Part shown: positions 34,910 through 45,808 of the stretch, one piece after another
How the letters are laid out: the number at the start of each line of letters is the position of its first letter
How positions within the stretch are numbered: position 1 is the stretch's first letter
Source of the DNA: Bryum argenteum
Lineage: Eukaryota; Streptophyta; Bryopsida; Bryales; Bryaceae
Length of the DNA stretch: 64,000 nt
Assembly (NCBI GenBank): GCA_037043015.1
Contig: CM073322.1
Span: 817,601-881,600, forward strand
Direction: 5' to 3'
Made by a program: the position numbers and the translations under genes
Notes under the pieces: generated by a model
Database searches by the model: none
Told to the model about the DNA's origin: nothing
Seen by the model: the letters and a program-made list of their open reading frames with translations, nothing else

Positions 34910-36868
34910 TCAGTAAGTGACTAAAGGTGCACGCACAGATTTCTTCCTTCCCCTCTGCTGCTTTCGGAAACGAGTTGTAAGACTCGATTTATCAGCTTCC
35001 AACATTGGTGAAGGCTCTGCAATGATGTGTGGAATCTCTGCAATGGGTCCATCCTTTGCAACAGGCACTGATGAACTTTTCACGTTAATTGAACCGGAAT
35101 CTGCGTTCCTACGTTCACACTCAGTGCAGAATTTTCCCTGCTTGAGATCGGAAATACAACGAGAGTTTGAATGACGACCTCGGGGGCACACTAAGCTACC
35201 GAAACTGGGTCTGTAAGGGAAGCCAACGGGGTTTAAACTGTGGAACCTGTTGGCTTTGTGGGAAGGGACTGATCGGAGAGATGCGACTTCTGACGGGCTG
35301 TTGAGATCAACGATTTCAGTGGTGTGCTCAACGGTATTGAAAATGGCTAATTCGTGTTCACTTACCGCAATGCAAGTGTACTCGGGGTACACAAGCAGCC
35401 CGCGTCCGCCCACCCTCTTGCGGCGCATGATCACTTCCCACGGATTGCTCTCGAGACCATCGAGGTTAAGTTTGTGAATCATAAAGTAAACCTCTCGCCC
35501 ACATTCCTGCTCGCTGAACACATACACAGAGTCACCACATTTCACAAGCTGAGAGGTTGCAAGGTGACCCATGTTGGACTCTGATGTTCGCACAAGCGGA
35601 ATGTGAAGCTTTCTGTGCTCCTGCAACCACGTCCTCTTCTTCAGGTCGTAGATGAGGATACCGCGCCCGCGGGTGTCGATGATGGCGCCACACAGAAGGA
35701 GGTCCCCGATCTGGACACCGTTCTGATACTCGTTGAGGCCAAATGGCTGGCACGGCAGGTCTGAGCCTTCGGGACACTCCCAATCTCCAGTCCTTGAGTC
35801 GTATTCTTCGGTCTTGAGCGATACATCCTCAGTGCCAGTGGCCGCACTTCCAGCCACCACAATCTTGTAGTGGCCGTCTTCGATCATTCTGAAGTGCATG
35901 AGAACTGGGTGTCGAGGATACTTCAGTGGCGGTAGAAGTTTCACCTGCCGTGTTAGTGGATTGGAAACGACGATAGATTCGCGGCCAGCAGATTTGCCCA
36001 CGTTGAAGCACACGAGACCTCCATCACCCGCCACGAGATAGTCCTTGAAAAGGTCTGGGTCGGGCGAAGGCAGAACTGTGTTTTTGGCAAAGTTGAGGGA
36101 CGGAAGGCTTTCCCATTCTCGTGTCTTTGTGTTCAGACCAACCCACAGCAAGTCATCTTTGGCATCGACCATAAAAGAAATGGGACTGTACTCACCCTCT
36201 GCCTCTGGCCGTGACTGAACGAACGCTGGGTGAGAGGAAAACTCTTTGTACCCTTTTCCCAGCTTCCCACGTAGTTGCACCGCGAAACGCCAGTCCAATT
36301 GACCGAGTATAAGGTGAATACATTCAGATGGCAATACCTCATTCGGTGGTTCCGTGACTTCATCAGGAACCACTACCCAGTCATCACTGATGTTAAGCTT
36401 CTCGCATTTCTTTCCCAATGAGCTGAGTCTTGCAAATAAGTTGCTTGATTTCGGGGATGTTGGTGCCGTACTATGCTTCAAGTGGCTCTCAACCGTGAGG
36501 CCACTTTCGCTCGAGCTCCAACTGGGTTCATCAAATGAAAATCCAGGTGATTTACCTTTGTGGCCATTTGAAATGGCTTTCTGTCCATTTGATTCGACTT
36601 TGTTTTCTTTCAGTGCTAAACCATTTGATGATTCGGCTTTATGACAATTTGATGGTGCGCCTTTGCGTCCATTTGATGATGCGGCTGTATGTCCATAGTA
36701 TGCGCCTCCATTTGAGGATTCGGCTTTGTCTTCATTTGATGCGGCTTTGTATCCGTTCGAATCGCCTCGGTGTCCGTTTGGAAGCTGTGAAGGCTTCTCG
36801 GTATGAGGAGGGATTTTCGACGGAGTTCTCGAATTTGCCGAGCTGGACACATGAATCAATTCATTCAT
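34910..36868 (-). CDS. F-box protein with kelch/F-box-associated beta-propeller region, 652 aa
   Basis: Likely substrate receptor of an SCF (SKP1-CUL1-F-box) ubiquitin ligase; the substrate is unknown. It is one uninterrupted exon with ATG at 36868. Residues 1-140 are low-complexity, with repeated SNGxKA-type phrases, probably disordered. The F-box is about residues 176-218 (PNEVLPSECIHLILGQLDW, then SSHPAFVQ). From about 225 to 550 there are repeated beta-strand segments such as DDLLWVGLNTKTREWESLP, ESIVVSNPLTRQVKLLPPL and GILIYDLKKRTWLQEH, typical of plant F-box/kelch proteins. The C-terminal 100 residues have a small cysteine cluster (CxxC in FCTECERR) and a basic end (KQQRGRKKSVR). The frame's length without stops and its domain order make the call strong; the exact subfamily is uncertain. 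Confidence 0.85.
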   Translation of the reverse strand: MNELIHVSSSANSRTPSKIPPHTEKPSQLPNGHRGDSNGYKAASNEDKAESSNGGAYYGHTAASSNGRKGAPSNCHKAESSNGLALKENKVESNGQKAISNGHKGKSPGFSFDEPSWSSSESGLTVESHLKHSTAPTSPKSSNLFARLSSLGKKCEKLNISDDWVVVPDEVTEPPNEVLPSECIHLILGQLDWRFAVQLRGKLGKGYKEFSSHPAFVQSRPEAEGEYSPISFMVDAKDDLLWVGLNTKTREWESLPSLNFAKNTVLPSPDPDLFKDYLVAGDGGLVCFNVGKSAGRESIVVSNPLTRQVKLLPPLKYPRHPVLMHFRMIEDGHYKIVVAGSAATGTEDVSLKTEEYDSRTGDWECPEGSDLPCQPFGLNEYQNGVQIGDLLLCGAIIDTRGRGILIYDLKKRTWLQEHRKLHIPLVRTSESNMGHLATSQLVKCGDSVYVFSEQECGREVYFMIHKLNLDGLESNPWEVIMRRKRVGGRGLLVYPEYTCIAVSEHELAIFNTVEHTTEIVDLNSPSEVASLRSVPSHKANRFHSLNPVGFPYRPSFGSLVCPRGRHSNSRCISDLKQGKFCTECERRNADSGSINVKSSSVPVAKDGPIAEIPHIIAEPSPMLEADKSSLTTRFRKQQRGRKKSVRAPLVTY

Positions 36869-37464
36869 CAGTATGAATCATGAATCACTCAGTGTGACGA
36901 TCCGACAAGAGTGTGCAGTTCTGACAACAGCGCATGATAACCTCCAGGGTGTCGCGGCTGCATACAGACATTGTTGTACAGGCACACATACCGTAACAGT
37001 TACACGCAGGAATGTTCAGGTGCAAAAAGTACATGATGTATCGCTTGACAAAACGACCATATGCAGGAGACATGTGAATCCAAACAGTTTAAATTTGAGC
37101 CGGTCTACACTACGGTGGAGAAGGCCGAATCTGAATGCTTGCCTAAGACATGGTACTATACAAACGATTGATATGCCGAAAAAGAATCAAAGACAACAAC
37201 AATAATCAAGAAGATTTGAACGGTTGTAATTTAAGTAACTAAAAGAAAAGTCTACCAGAGAAGTTCACCAAATGGTGATGGGTGATGTGCATGTCTGTTT
37301 CCAGGCTCCCAAATGTTTATTCCGTACATCATACAAATTTGAGCTCTAAAAATCGTGAACAATTTTCAGTAATTTTCACAAATTCTCAACAGTTTTTGTT
37401 GTTGACACGCAATCTTCAACAACAATTTTCAGCAGCGCACTGAAATTTTAGATGCCAGTTGAAC

Positions 37465-38614
37465 TTACTCCGTGTACTGCCGCTTTGGACTTTTCTGTGT
37501 CGGTCCGAATGGTGCTGTCCCTGGTGCCTGTGCAGCTCCGGTTGACCGTTTTACCATGTCTTTAGAAATTTTGCTATGCACCGTGCTTCCTCGGGGCATG
37601 ATAAAGAACGCGAGTGCAATTGCTAGCCACAGCAAAATGGTAAGCAGTGGTAACTGATTTTCAGCAACTGCAAAGGTCTGGAAGGAGAGAAGCAACATGG
37701 ACCTGTACAAGTCATTGGAACGAAAGACATGCTTAATTCGAAGTATCGCATGACCAGACAAGTACAATATAGAGACGATTGCACGGACATGGATGCATGT
37801 CATTCCACCAAGTCATTTCCCAGCAAGCCATTGCGTTGCACCTGTAAGCTCACTGGGAGCTCAGAATCTACTCCGACACCATCTCTGTGATCTCATTGAT
37901 TTCTGGCTCGACTCTTTTCGAGAACCAGTTTCATCTCCCCGGATATCTAGTCCATAGTGATTGACTCTCTGTCAAACAAAACAGTGATGATTTTGTAAGA
38001 CAAAGGGCGAATATGAAGTACCTGATCTTTTGATGGGTGCTTGATTCGCAAATCGAAGCTTGCTCGACTATCCAGATGCGGAGTTCCGGGAGAACCAGCA
38101 GTTGATATCCAACCAGGCTTGGATACAGTAGATGACGATGACACTAGACTCAATAATTTTTTGTTTGTTTCTAAAAACACTACTTATAGCAACCAAGAAC
38201 CTAAGTATTCGATTAGATACAGCAAGAAGAAATTGTTAACTAAAACTACTTCTATCGACTCTGATTCCTCACAAGGGGGATCGAAAAGACGATTGAGAAA
38301 CTGTTTTAACGTTTCGGAGGGATGCGACTTCAACTTGAACGGGAAGGTGATCATAGACGTTCACTGGACTTCCGACAACATGAAATCATAATTTTGGTAG
38401 ACTTTGATTCCAACTCAAGTCTCTCTGCCATGGTACGATTGACGTCTGCACAAAAAGTGGCAGGAGTTTCCAGTTGTTGCTGAGCAGCTGGAATCCCGTT
38501 TAGCATTTTTACGACAGTGACTTCAACAGAGTGGAAGCACGCGAGGAGTCGCTGCCTTGTCTGCAGAATACCAGAGGGCACAGTCAGAGCCAATGCAGAT
38601 GTGGAGATAGCCAT
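37465..38614 (-). CDS. putative small single-pass membrane protein, about 183 aa, three exons
   Basis: Not recognised. I assembled three minus-strand exons that stay in phase: 38614-38403 (MAISTSALALTVPSGILQTR onward), 38148-38022 (SSSTVSKPGWISTAGSPGTP, ending HPSKDQ) and 37677-37465 (TFAVAENQLPLL through QKSPKRQYTE and stop). Donors gtctac and gtactt and the acceptor cttccag fit; the acceptor of exon 2 (ttgag) is weak, so that junction is the least certain. Near residue 120 lies one hydrophobic segment (LPLLTILLWLAIALAFFIM), followed by a basic, proline-rich tail. The N-terminus could be a targeting peptide. The next gene downstream on the same strand is the F-box gene; tandem repeats lie directly upstream. 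Confidence 0.4.
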
Positions 38615-38639
38615 AATGCGAAAAAAGTGTCAAATAGCA

Positions 38640-39170
38640 CCCAGACACGCACTTGAGGAAGTATGAGTTGGTAGAAGGGAGTGAAACGAAACACAAGAAG
38701 TGAAACGAAACGCAAGGAGTGCCCCCATGTTGGGGTGAGCTCTTGCACGAATATTTCTCCCTGCACAAGGAGAGCTAGAGTATCCCAAACCTAGAATGCT
38801 CTCCAGACGCACACACGTACGTCCTGAAGCGCAAATCCAACTACAAAGTTATCAAAACGAAAGAATGAAGCAGATAATCGCTTACGCGTTGATCGGTGAG
38901 TAGCACCCGGACACGCAGTGGAGGAAGTATGAGGAGTTAGTAGAAAGGAGTGAAACGAAACACAAGGAGCGAAACAAAACGCAAGGAGTGCCCCCCATGT
39001 TGAGGTCAGCTCTTGCACGAAAATTTCTCCCTCCACAAGGACAGCTAGAGTATCGCAAACCTAGAATGCTCTCCAGACGCACACACGTACGTACTGAAGC
39101 GCAAATCCAACTACAATGTTATCAAAACGAAAGAATGAAGTAGATAATCGCTTCCGCGTTGATGGGTGTA
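38640..39170. repeat. about 255-bp tandem repeat, two copies
   Basis: Two units (about 38640-38895 and 38896-39170) share phrases such as agcacccagacacgcact, gtgaaacgaaacacaag, cctagaatgctctccagacg and cacacacgtacgt. Shorter derivatives recur at 39545-39830. Confidence 0.75.
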
Positions 39171-40250
39171 ACGTCGGGCATCACGACCGGCGATAGAAAT
39201 TACAAACCTCTCACTGTAGACGCTCAAAATTCTTCTCCGTCAGCTTCAGAATGCGAAGAAATCACAACCTTTACAGTGGCACAAACGATACAGGGGTAGC
39301 AATGCTCACTTGGCGCAAAGCATGAGGTTGAGGGACTACCCTGAGCGAGTCACCTTTATCGGGTGATAATTTCACCATTACTCTAGTTGAACAGATGAAT
39401 TGATGGTTTGCAAATCATTAAATTTAGTTTTTCTGTATGACACATTTAATCTATACCTTCTTTTCGCTAGTAATATACTTCCCTTTCGAAGGTTCAATTT
39501 ACAGACGAACACAATGGGCATCGGAGAAGACATACTCGGGATCATAGTGTTGGGGACAGCTCTTGCACGAAAATTTCTCGCTACACACAAACAGCTAGAG
39601 TATCGCAAACCTAGAATGCTCTCCAGAAGCACAAAATGGGCATCGGAGAAGACATACTCGAGATCATAGTGTTGGGAACAGCTCTTGCACGAAAATTCCT
39701 CGCTACACAAAGACAGCTAGAGTATCGCAAACCTAGAATGCTCTCCAGAAGCACAAACACGTACGTACTGAAGCGCAAACCCAACTACAATGTTATCGAG
39801 ACGAAAGAATGAAGCAGAGAATCGTTTCCATGTTCATGGGTGTGCCGTTAGGCATCACAGAAATCACGAACCTCTCACTGTAGACGCTCAAAATTCTTCT
39901 CCGTCAGCTTCAGAATGCGAAAAACTCACAACCTTTATAGTGACACAGACGATACAGGGGTACCAATGCCCACTAAGCGCAAAGCATGGGACTGCTGAGG
40001 GACAAACCTTGAGCGACTCACCTTTATCAGCTCTCACAGATTCACCATTACTGGAATTGAACGGATGAATTGATGGGTTCCAAATCATTGAATTTAGTTT
40101 TTCTGTATGACACGTTAGGCCTTACCTTCTTTTTCGCTGATAATATACTTCCTCTTCGAAGGATCAATTTTTAGACGAATACAATAGGCATCAGAGAAGA
40201 CATACTCGGAATAAAAAAGGAGTCCAGGTTTTAAAATTCATTAATATAGC
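39171..40250. repeat. compound tandem repeats of about 670 bp and about 120 bp
   Basis: The block from about 39190-39540 (cctctcactgtagacgctc, gatacaggggtagcaatgc, cttcgaaggttcaat) recurs at 39865-40210. Between them a unit beginning atgggcatcggagaagacat is repeated twice (39513 and 39635). One plus frame in that unit reads MGIGEDILGIIVLGTALARK, but it has no further support as a gene. Confidence 0.7.
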
Positions 40251-40330
40251 AACTCAAGCGAAATGGTTGTTACTTCCTACCAGAATTATAGGTCTCGACA
40301 CTGCAGCATGATTCATTTCCAACTGTTTTA

Positions 40331-40680
40331 GAGCATGCCCAGCCCGCACGAGTGGAGCCATTTTTAGTGTGTGAGGAGCCTGAACCCACACACTATCCTT
40401 GTAACCGGATCTACAGGGTTGAGGTCTCCTAAATTCCATAACACCATAATTTCAAACTATCCCGTGCCTTCACTCACTATTTAGCGCACGTCCATATTAA
40501 CTAATGGAAGAGTGACACATGGCAAAGATTTTATTGGCAAAAATAATTTCTATTATAATCTGCTTGTCATGTGATTGGTGAGAGGCCTTTTCCTCTCGCG
40601 TCCGGCCGAGCACATCTACAAGGTTCTGCAAAACCTTGCAGCTGAGCGGCCGGGCCTCACGCACAGGGCTGGGCATGCTC
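40331..40680. mobile_element. Harbinger-like MITE, 350 bp
   Basis: Perfect 15-bp terminal inverted repeats GAGCATGCCCAGCCC, flanked by TTA on both sides (40328-40330 and 40681-40683). The ends resemble the MITE at 23896. Non-coding. Confidence 0.85.
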
Positions 40681-40683
40681 TTA

Positions 40684-42656
40684 GGATGAGCAAGTGTGGG
40701 CATCATCACTTTCCAGCATATTCGTGAGGGTTCCTTTTTCTGGGTAACTTGATCCGAAAGATGATACACAGGATTGTGCTCGAGGATTTGAGGTGTAATA
40801 CTACAGTGATACCAATATTCATTTCACTACGACCGCACTGATAGAGCTGAACATGGTCTGGAGGAGGACCTGCATCACTGCTGATACTTTTTTGGTGCGC
40901 TCAGACGTGTTTCATTGTTTTTAGTAATTAAAATAATCCAAAAATGAAATGTCTGTACCATCAGTCCAGGAAAAGTCTCGGTGACTTCCACGTTATCTCA
41001 TGGTAGTGGTCCGACTAACGGAAGCTCTGACACGCATGTACAGACTATCTTGTCGTTTGTACAGACATTTTGAAGTAATCTGCTGTCTGTACTGTACAAT
41101 CGAGCCACATAGAGATTCTCGGAACCACTAGAGTCCTCGATTATAATAGTACATTAGTATGAGAAAAAGATCATTTCTGATATTCCTTTCCCCGGTCAAA
41201 ATTACTTTTGTTGTTGATCTTGAATCCTCATTTTTGACTTCGAATGCCGAATGTTAGCAATGTCAACAGGATGCGGGCCTCCAATCTTGAATTGAGAGGC
41301 TTCTGCAGTATATAGATTCTAATGGCTGGTGGTAATATGGTGGATATCATTAGAAAAGTCACGGAGGTTATTCCATTTGTTAAATCAGTGCTTGGTGAAG
41401 AATGTCTTAAATCTAGTGCCTCAATGCATTATTCAAGATACCGTGCTAGGAAATAAGCGATTTGGTGTCCCTGTCTCCCTGCCCCCCAAACCCTGCCAGG
41501 CCATATAAAAATTTGGGAATAAATTCGCCCCCTATTTTTTAATTGTCGATGTCACCCATGATACCATGATGAGGTAAGCTTTGAAGAGCCATAACTTCTC
41601 CATGAGACTCGTTTTGGACTAAAACACTTCAGTTGGATTCCAATACGACTTCAGTTTGTGTAGCACAAATTGTAAACCTATACAATGAAGTATGACTTAG
41701 TGGCATGAATTTTAGTGAAGGCAACTTCAATTTTTAAGTTCTCAAATATTCGGCATATTTTACCATCGTAAGCTAATCATGTGAAATGAAAATTGTCTCC
41801 CTTAAAAATAAAAAATAAAGTATAAATATACTATCAAGATGAAAACTAACAACTTTCAAAATGGATACATCATTGATACAAACTTCTGACATTAAATTTG
41901 CGATGATTTTTTGACGATGAAAAAAGTGAATGATTTTCAAGGAGCTATATCTCCTTCGTTCGCCGTTGGATTACCATTGAAGTGGATTTGAAATTACAAA
42001 ACGTTTTGATTTGTATACAAGCATCGTATCACAATCATTTCATTACACAAATTATTGTGTATTTGTAGACATTGTCAGTTGGAAAGCAGGAATACTGAGT
42101 TGCCGACCATAAAATGGCTTTGTTGCGATGGAGGTCTGAAATGAATCAAACGAGTCCCCCAAGCAAAATCAACGAGGATCAGTGTCCGATGATTGTTATC
42201 TAGTTTTTACCTTCTATTGTTCCGAGACAATTGAAGTTTTCTTGACTATGTCATCTAGACAAAACCTTTGTAACGACCGTCCATCATCATTTCTAGCACA
42301 AGGTTCCGCAGAAAATTCATTTTTATCTTTGCTATTGTGAGTAATTTGTCATTGCGATGAAAAAGATAGTTTAGTAAGAGCCATGTACGTGGGCGTTCCC
42401 AACTGACTGGCTAAAGGGATAAGATTGGCAAACGAAAAATCATGAAGCATACAAACTAGTTATTCGACTTGCTGTAGCCGCGAGCCAATGAGATGCCTCA
42501 GACATACCAAAGATGGCGGCCATCAAGAGCCCTCTTACCCATCCATTTTCCACTCAAACGTGCTGTTTACTTCAAATTAATTTGACTTTCTGGAGATTTA
42601 ATTTTATTTTTTGAAAAAGCTTAAATTTTTTGGGCTTTAGGACTTCAATTCTTTTT

Positions 42657-42687
<31 letters not shown>

Positions 42688-43162
42688 CTTTTTTTTCATA
42701 ATGTGGTAAAAGGTGGAATATAACATAACATTGTGTTTTGGGAAGGGTGTGGATTCAAAGGGGTGCCAGTTCTTAAGTTAGATGTAGCACCCCTTTGAAC
42801 AGGCCCCCTTCCAAAATGGGCTTGTCAAATTTCCCTGCTAAATTTTGACCTTTACCACACCATGGTGAAAATTTACAGTAGTTAATGTCTAAATGTTCAA
42901 AAGTTTTGAGGTATTCTTAAAGGGGGGATGAAATCTCCTAAAAGTAAAGTCAAATTGAAGTTAACAACGCATTTAAGTCAGAGTTGGATATATGGCGGGG
43001 GTGTGGCGGGTTGCTACCTTTGACTTTTCTCCATTGCAATGCTATAATTTGATTTAACGATTTGTACTTTCTTAGTACAAGAGTGTTACTAAAATAAAGT
43101 TGTACACCTTTCTAGTTGTAGATTTTTTGATTGGAGTAACTTTATGCATATGGCATGCATCC
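40684..43162. other. intergenic DNA, no gene recognised
   Basis: AT-rich sequence with a pyrimidine-rich (CTTTTTTT)n run at about 42645-42700. No open frame of note. Phrases around 41.55-42.0 kb, such as gagctatatctccttcgttc, look like part of a diverged dispersed repeat. Confidence 0.5.
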
Positions 43163-43165
43163 TTA

Positions 43166-43570
43166 GGGGCAATCTACACGGGGGGCAGCGGCAGAGGTTG
43201 CAAAGGCTAGGGTTAGAGTAGGGTTGGAAGCCAGCTCACCTGCCTGCTCCCCCGAGTTACCAGACGGGCGGGAGAGGCAGCCGTAGGCTCCGAGGTCTAT
43301 AGGAGGGAAGGCACCGAGGTCGCAGGAGGGAAGCAGGAGGGAAGTCGCGCCGCGCCTGGGATTCAAAAGGGCGGGGGAGGCAACTACTGGTGATAGCGCC
43401 CGCCAAACTCGGGCTTCCAGCGTCGAGCGCCTGGAAGGTTTGGAAGTGCTCTCTGCTAGGCCACGTTAGAGTTGCCGCTCCGGGTCTGCCCACCGTGTGG
43501 TAAACAATCAGCAGCTTCAGCCAATCGCACAAGGCAGCTGGTTGCCGTTGTCGCCCGTGTGGATTGCCCC
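43166..43570. mobile_element. GC-rich Harbinger-like MITE, 405 bp
   Basis: The left end GGGGCAATCTACACGGG matches the complement of the right end (CCCGTGTGGATTGCCCC) with one mismatch. TTA on both sides (43163-43165 and 43571-43573). Much more GC-rich than its surroundings. The frames inside are not gene-like. Confidence 0.85.
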
Positions 43571-43589
43571 TTAGTTGTATGCTTTGAGG

Positions 43590-43853
43590 TCATCACACCA
43601 ATGACGGGACTACTAACCCCTTTTGAGGTGAACACTATACTAGTTCCTTCCTAGCCACTAATGCCTTAGAGATAGGGAACATGATTCCTCCCAATGGGCT
43701 TTGAAGTACACATACAAGGAGATTTAAGAACCCCCCACTAGAGTTGGGTGGACTAAGGTGATGAGCACCACGCCAACATGGAGAGTTGAACCCACGACCT
43801 CCTCACTGGAAGCCATGAGCCCTGATCACCAATCCAAGGCTTGTGGTACCTTC
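43590..43853 (-). mobile_element. tRNA-derived SINE, diverged copy
   Basis: Minus-strand relative of the SINE at 2750: it keeps gttgggtggactaaggtgat, gagcaccacgccaacatgg and the head phrase atccaaggcttgtgg. More diverged than the other copies and directly next to the MITE at 43166. Confidence 0.6.
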
Positions 43854-44159
43854 ACCATGTCTCACATCAGATTGAGTTTCCATTGATAAAGTATCCATGG
43901 CGAGCAAAGATGATAATCATTTTTAGTCAAAGGCCCATTGAGTCATATATTCAAATGTAAGAAAACATTCATCAATATTAAAAATTACATACAAGTGATA
44001 ATTACTACCTCTAGTGGATATCCTTTGATCCACTTTTTCAAATAAGCTCATATAAGAATCAAATTACAAATGCACATAATTAGTCATCAGATAACAAACT
44101 GAACTATTCTTAGCAACAAAAAGCATTGATATCTAACTAGTAACAATAACAATAACTAG

Positions 44160-44390
44160 ATGATCCCAATTCCCACATTGCCAATTCTTGGCCATGTCAT
44201 CTAGTCACCAATTGTTCATCACTAATCCACGGAACACTATGAAAAGTGCATTTGTATAAAAAAAAACTCAAACATATGCACTTTCTCCAAATTGCAAAGG
44301 TTTTGAGATAGTAAAATGATCACATGCATTGTATTGAATCTAAACATACATTTACGAACGCAATAGTTCCCGTGTTTACCAATACAAATT
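44160..44390 (-). pseudogene. decayed duplicate of the TSPO last exon and 3' flank
   Basis: Aligns by eye to 46570-46805: tggccatgtcatctag, ctatgaaaagtgcat, tgtataaaaaaa, tcaaacatatgcac and ttaccaatacaaa all recur in order. The stop codon (44270-44268) is kept, but the coding part has lost its frame and the acceptor before it is degraded, so no protein is expected. Confidence 0.65.
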
Positions 44391-44617
44391 GCCGTAATTG
44401 CACTTTTGAATTTACATTTTGTGTGACGTAGATTTACTAGAAATCATACATGGACTTTTACTCACATTTCTTTTACGAAGTTGATAGTAGTTTTTGCATG
44501 ACAAGTGGTTATATTTTTGAATTGACTAGTCAAAGAGTGAGCCAAGTTTGGCTAAGATTGCCATGTTGTTTGCCTCTGCACACCCAATTAGTTACAATAG
44601 ACATCTCTAGTGAAGGT

Positions 44618-45127
44618 CCCTTTACACTATGGACTAAGAGCCATGACCAAGAAAACTGAATTCATTTTCATGGTCATGGCTCTTGGTCAACAGTCGTGAA
44701 CATGATAAACCCAAAATGGCTTGGTCACTCTTCTAGTGTAAAGTGGATTTAGATTGAGACAAGTTTAAGCTCAATTATCTAATATAAATCCTCATTATTA
44801 TCTCATCTACCCTCCCCTTTTCTCCTTCATTCTCCTCAAATAAGTGAATACTAGCCAATCAATGAATCTTGAGCCTCATGGTCTCCCTGAATGTAGTTGA
44901 GTCAAGGCATTTGCTCCAACTCAACTATATTAATAAAAAAGACCATGAACACAATATCCACAATGGAAAATTTAGCATACTTTGGGGACCTCAAAGTTAG
45001 TGGTCATTCTCCTTTTTTTCCAAAGTAGTGTGAAGCCAAATGACAGGGACCAAGAGAACTTCACTCTCCAATCACGAGTTGTAGAAAACTATGGTCAATC
45101 TTCATGGTACATAGTGTAAAGCAACCC
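44618..45127. mobile_element. half copy (right arm) of the foldback element
   Basis: Matches 4677-5190, from ccctttacactatggac to gtgtaaagcaaccc. It lacks the left arm found at 4255-4634. Confidence 0.7.
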
Positions 45128-45349
45128 TAAGTAGCAAGGTCGGTCACTTCCCCAAACTCTATCTAGAAAATTCCCAAGCCTTCTTTTTTTTCTGTTTGAA
45201 AAAGTCAATGTGTTAATATTGATGGAGAACAAGTTCTCAAACTTTCAATGAACTGATCGAAGATCTATCTAAACAAAATGGTACAAAATCTCCTCCTGGC
45301 CACACCTCCTGCACTTCTATCAATCCGCAACATGGTGACCTGATTCAAG

Positions 45350-45808
45350 ATGGCCACACAGTCGATCATCGAGCTAGATTCCTCACCCGAAGCCTCCGAG
45401 GATGCGATCACTCCAAAGTTGGGGCCGAAAACAAACGATGAACGCATAGATGTCCAAGATGATAAGGTGTCCAAGGACGTGGAAAGTCAAATTGGCGATG
45501 GTGATCGATCGCCGCTGCTGGGGGAGAGTAGCACGAGCCCAGCACCACAACTGCAAGACTCTACCATGGCGGAGGTAGAGACCGATTCTCTGCCGTGGAT
45601 CACGCGGCCTGGGAACGGGAAGTGGATGCAAGCTCTAGAATCATGGGAAGAGCAGGAGAAGTTGTGTGCGAGCCGAGTGGACAAGAAGCGGGAGCGTAGC
45701 AAAGATCTTACGAACGAGATTTACGAGCTGATAGGATTCTACACAGTGTTCAGTGACGTGGTGTTGACTGCCGCAATGCAGTCTAACACTAGTAGAAAAC
45801 GGTACTAA
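45350..45808 (+). pseudogene. N-terminal fragment of a plant-specific unknown protein, cut by CACTA termini
   Basis: The frame starts at ATG 45350 and has an acidic, serine-rich N-terminus. It then has a segment (SWEEQEKLCASRVDKKRERS, then KDLTNEIYELIGFYTVFSDV and VLTAAMQSN) that resembles a plant protein family of unknown function in which this segment leads into membrane-associated sequence. The family-like reading stops at codon 145-146, where a CACTA-type terminus begins (45787). The remaining six or so codons and the stop come from the transposon end. The rest of the gene is not found to the right of 48217. Confidence 0.55.

Noticed and set aside
42640-42700. Pyrimidine-rich run as a possible retroelement tract or terminator
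   Set aside because: It is only a simple (CTTTTTTT)n run; no LTR or polymerase sequence lies nearby.
43163-43654. GC-rich frames near 43.3 kb that look coding by composition
   Set aside because: They fall within a TTA-flanked MITE with clear inverted ends.
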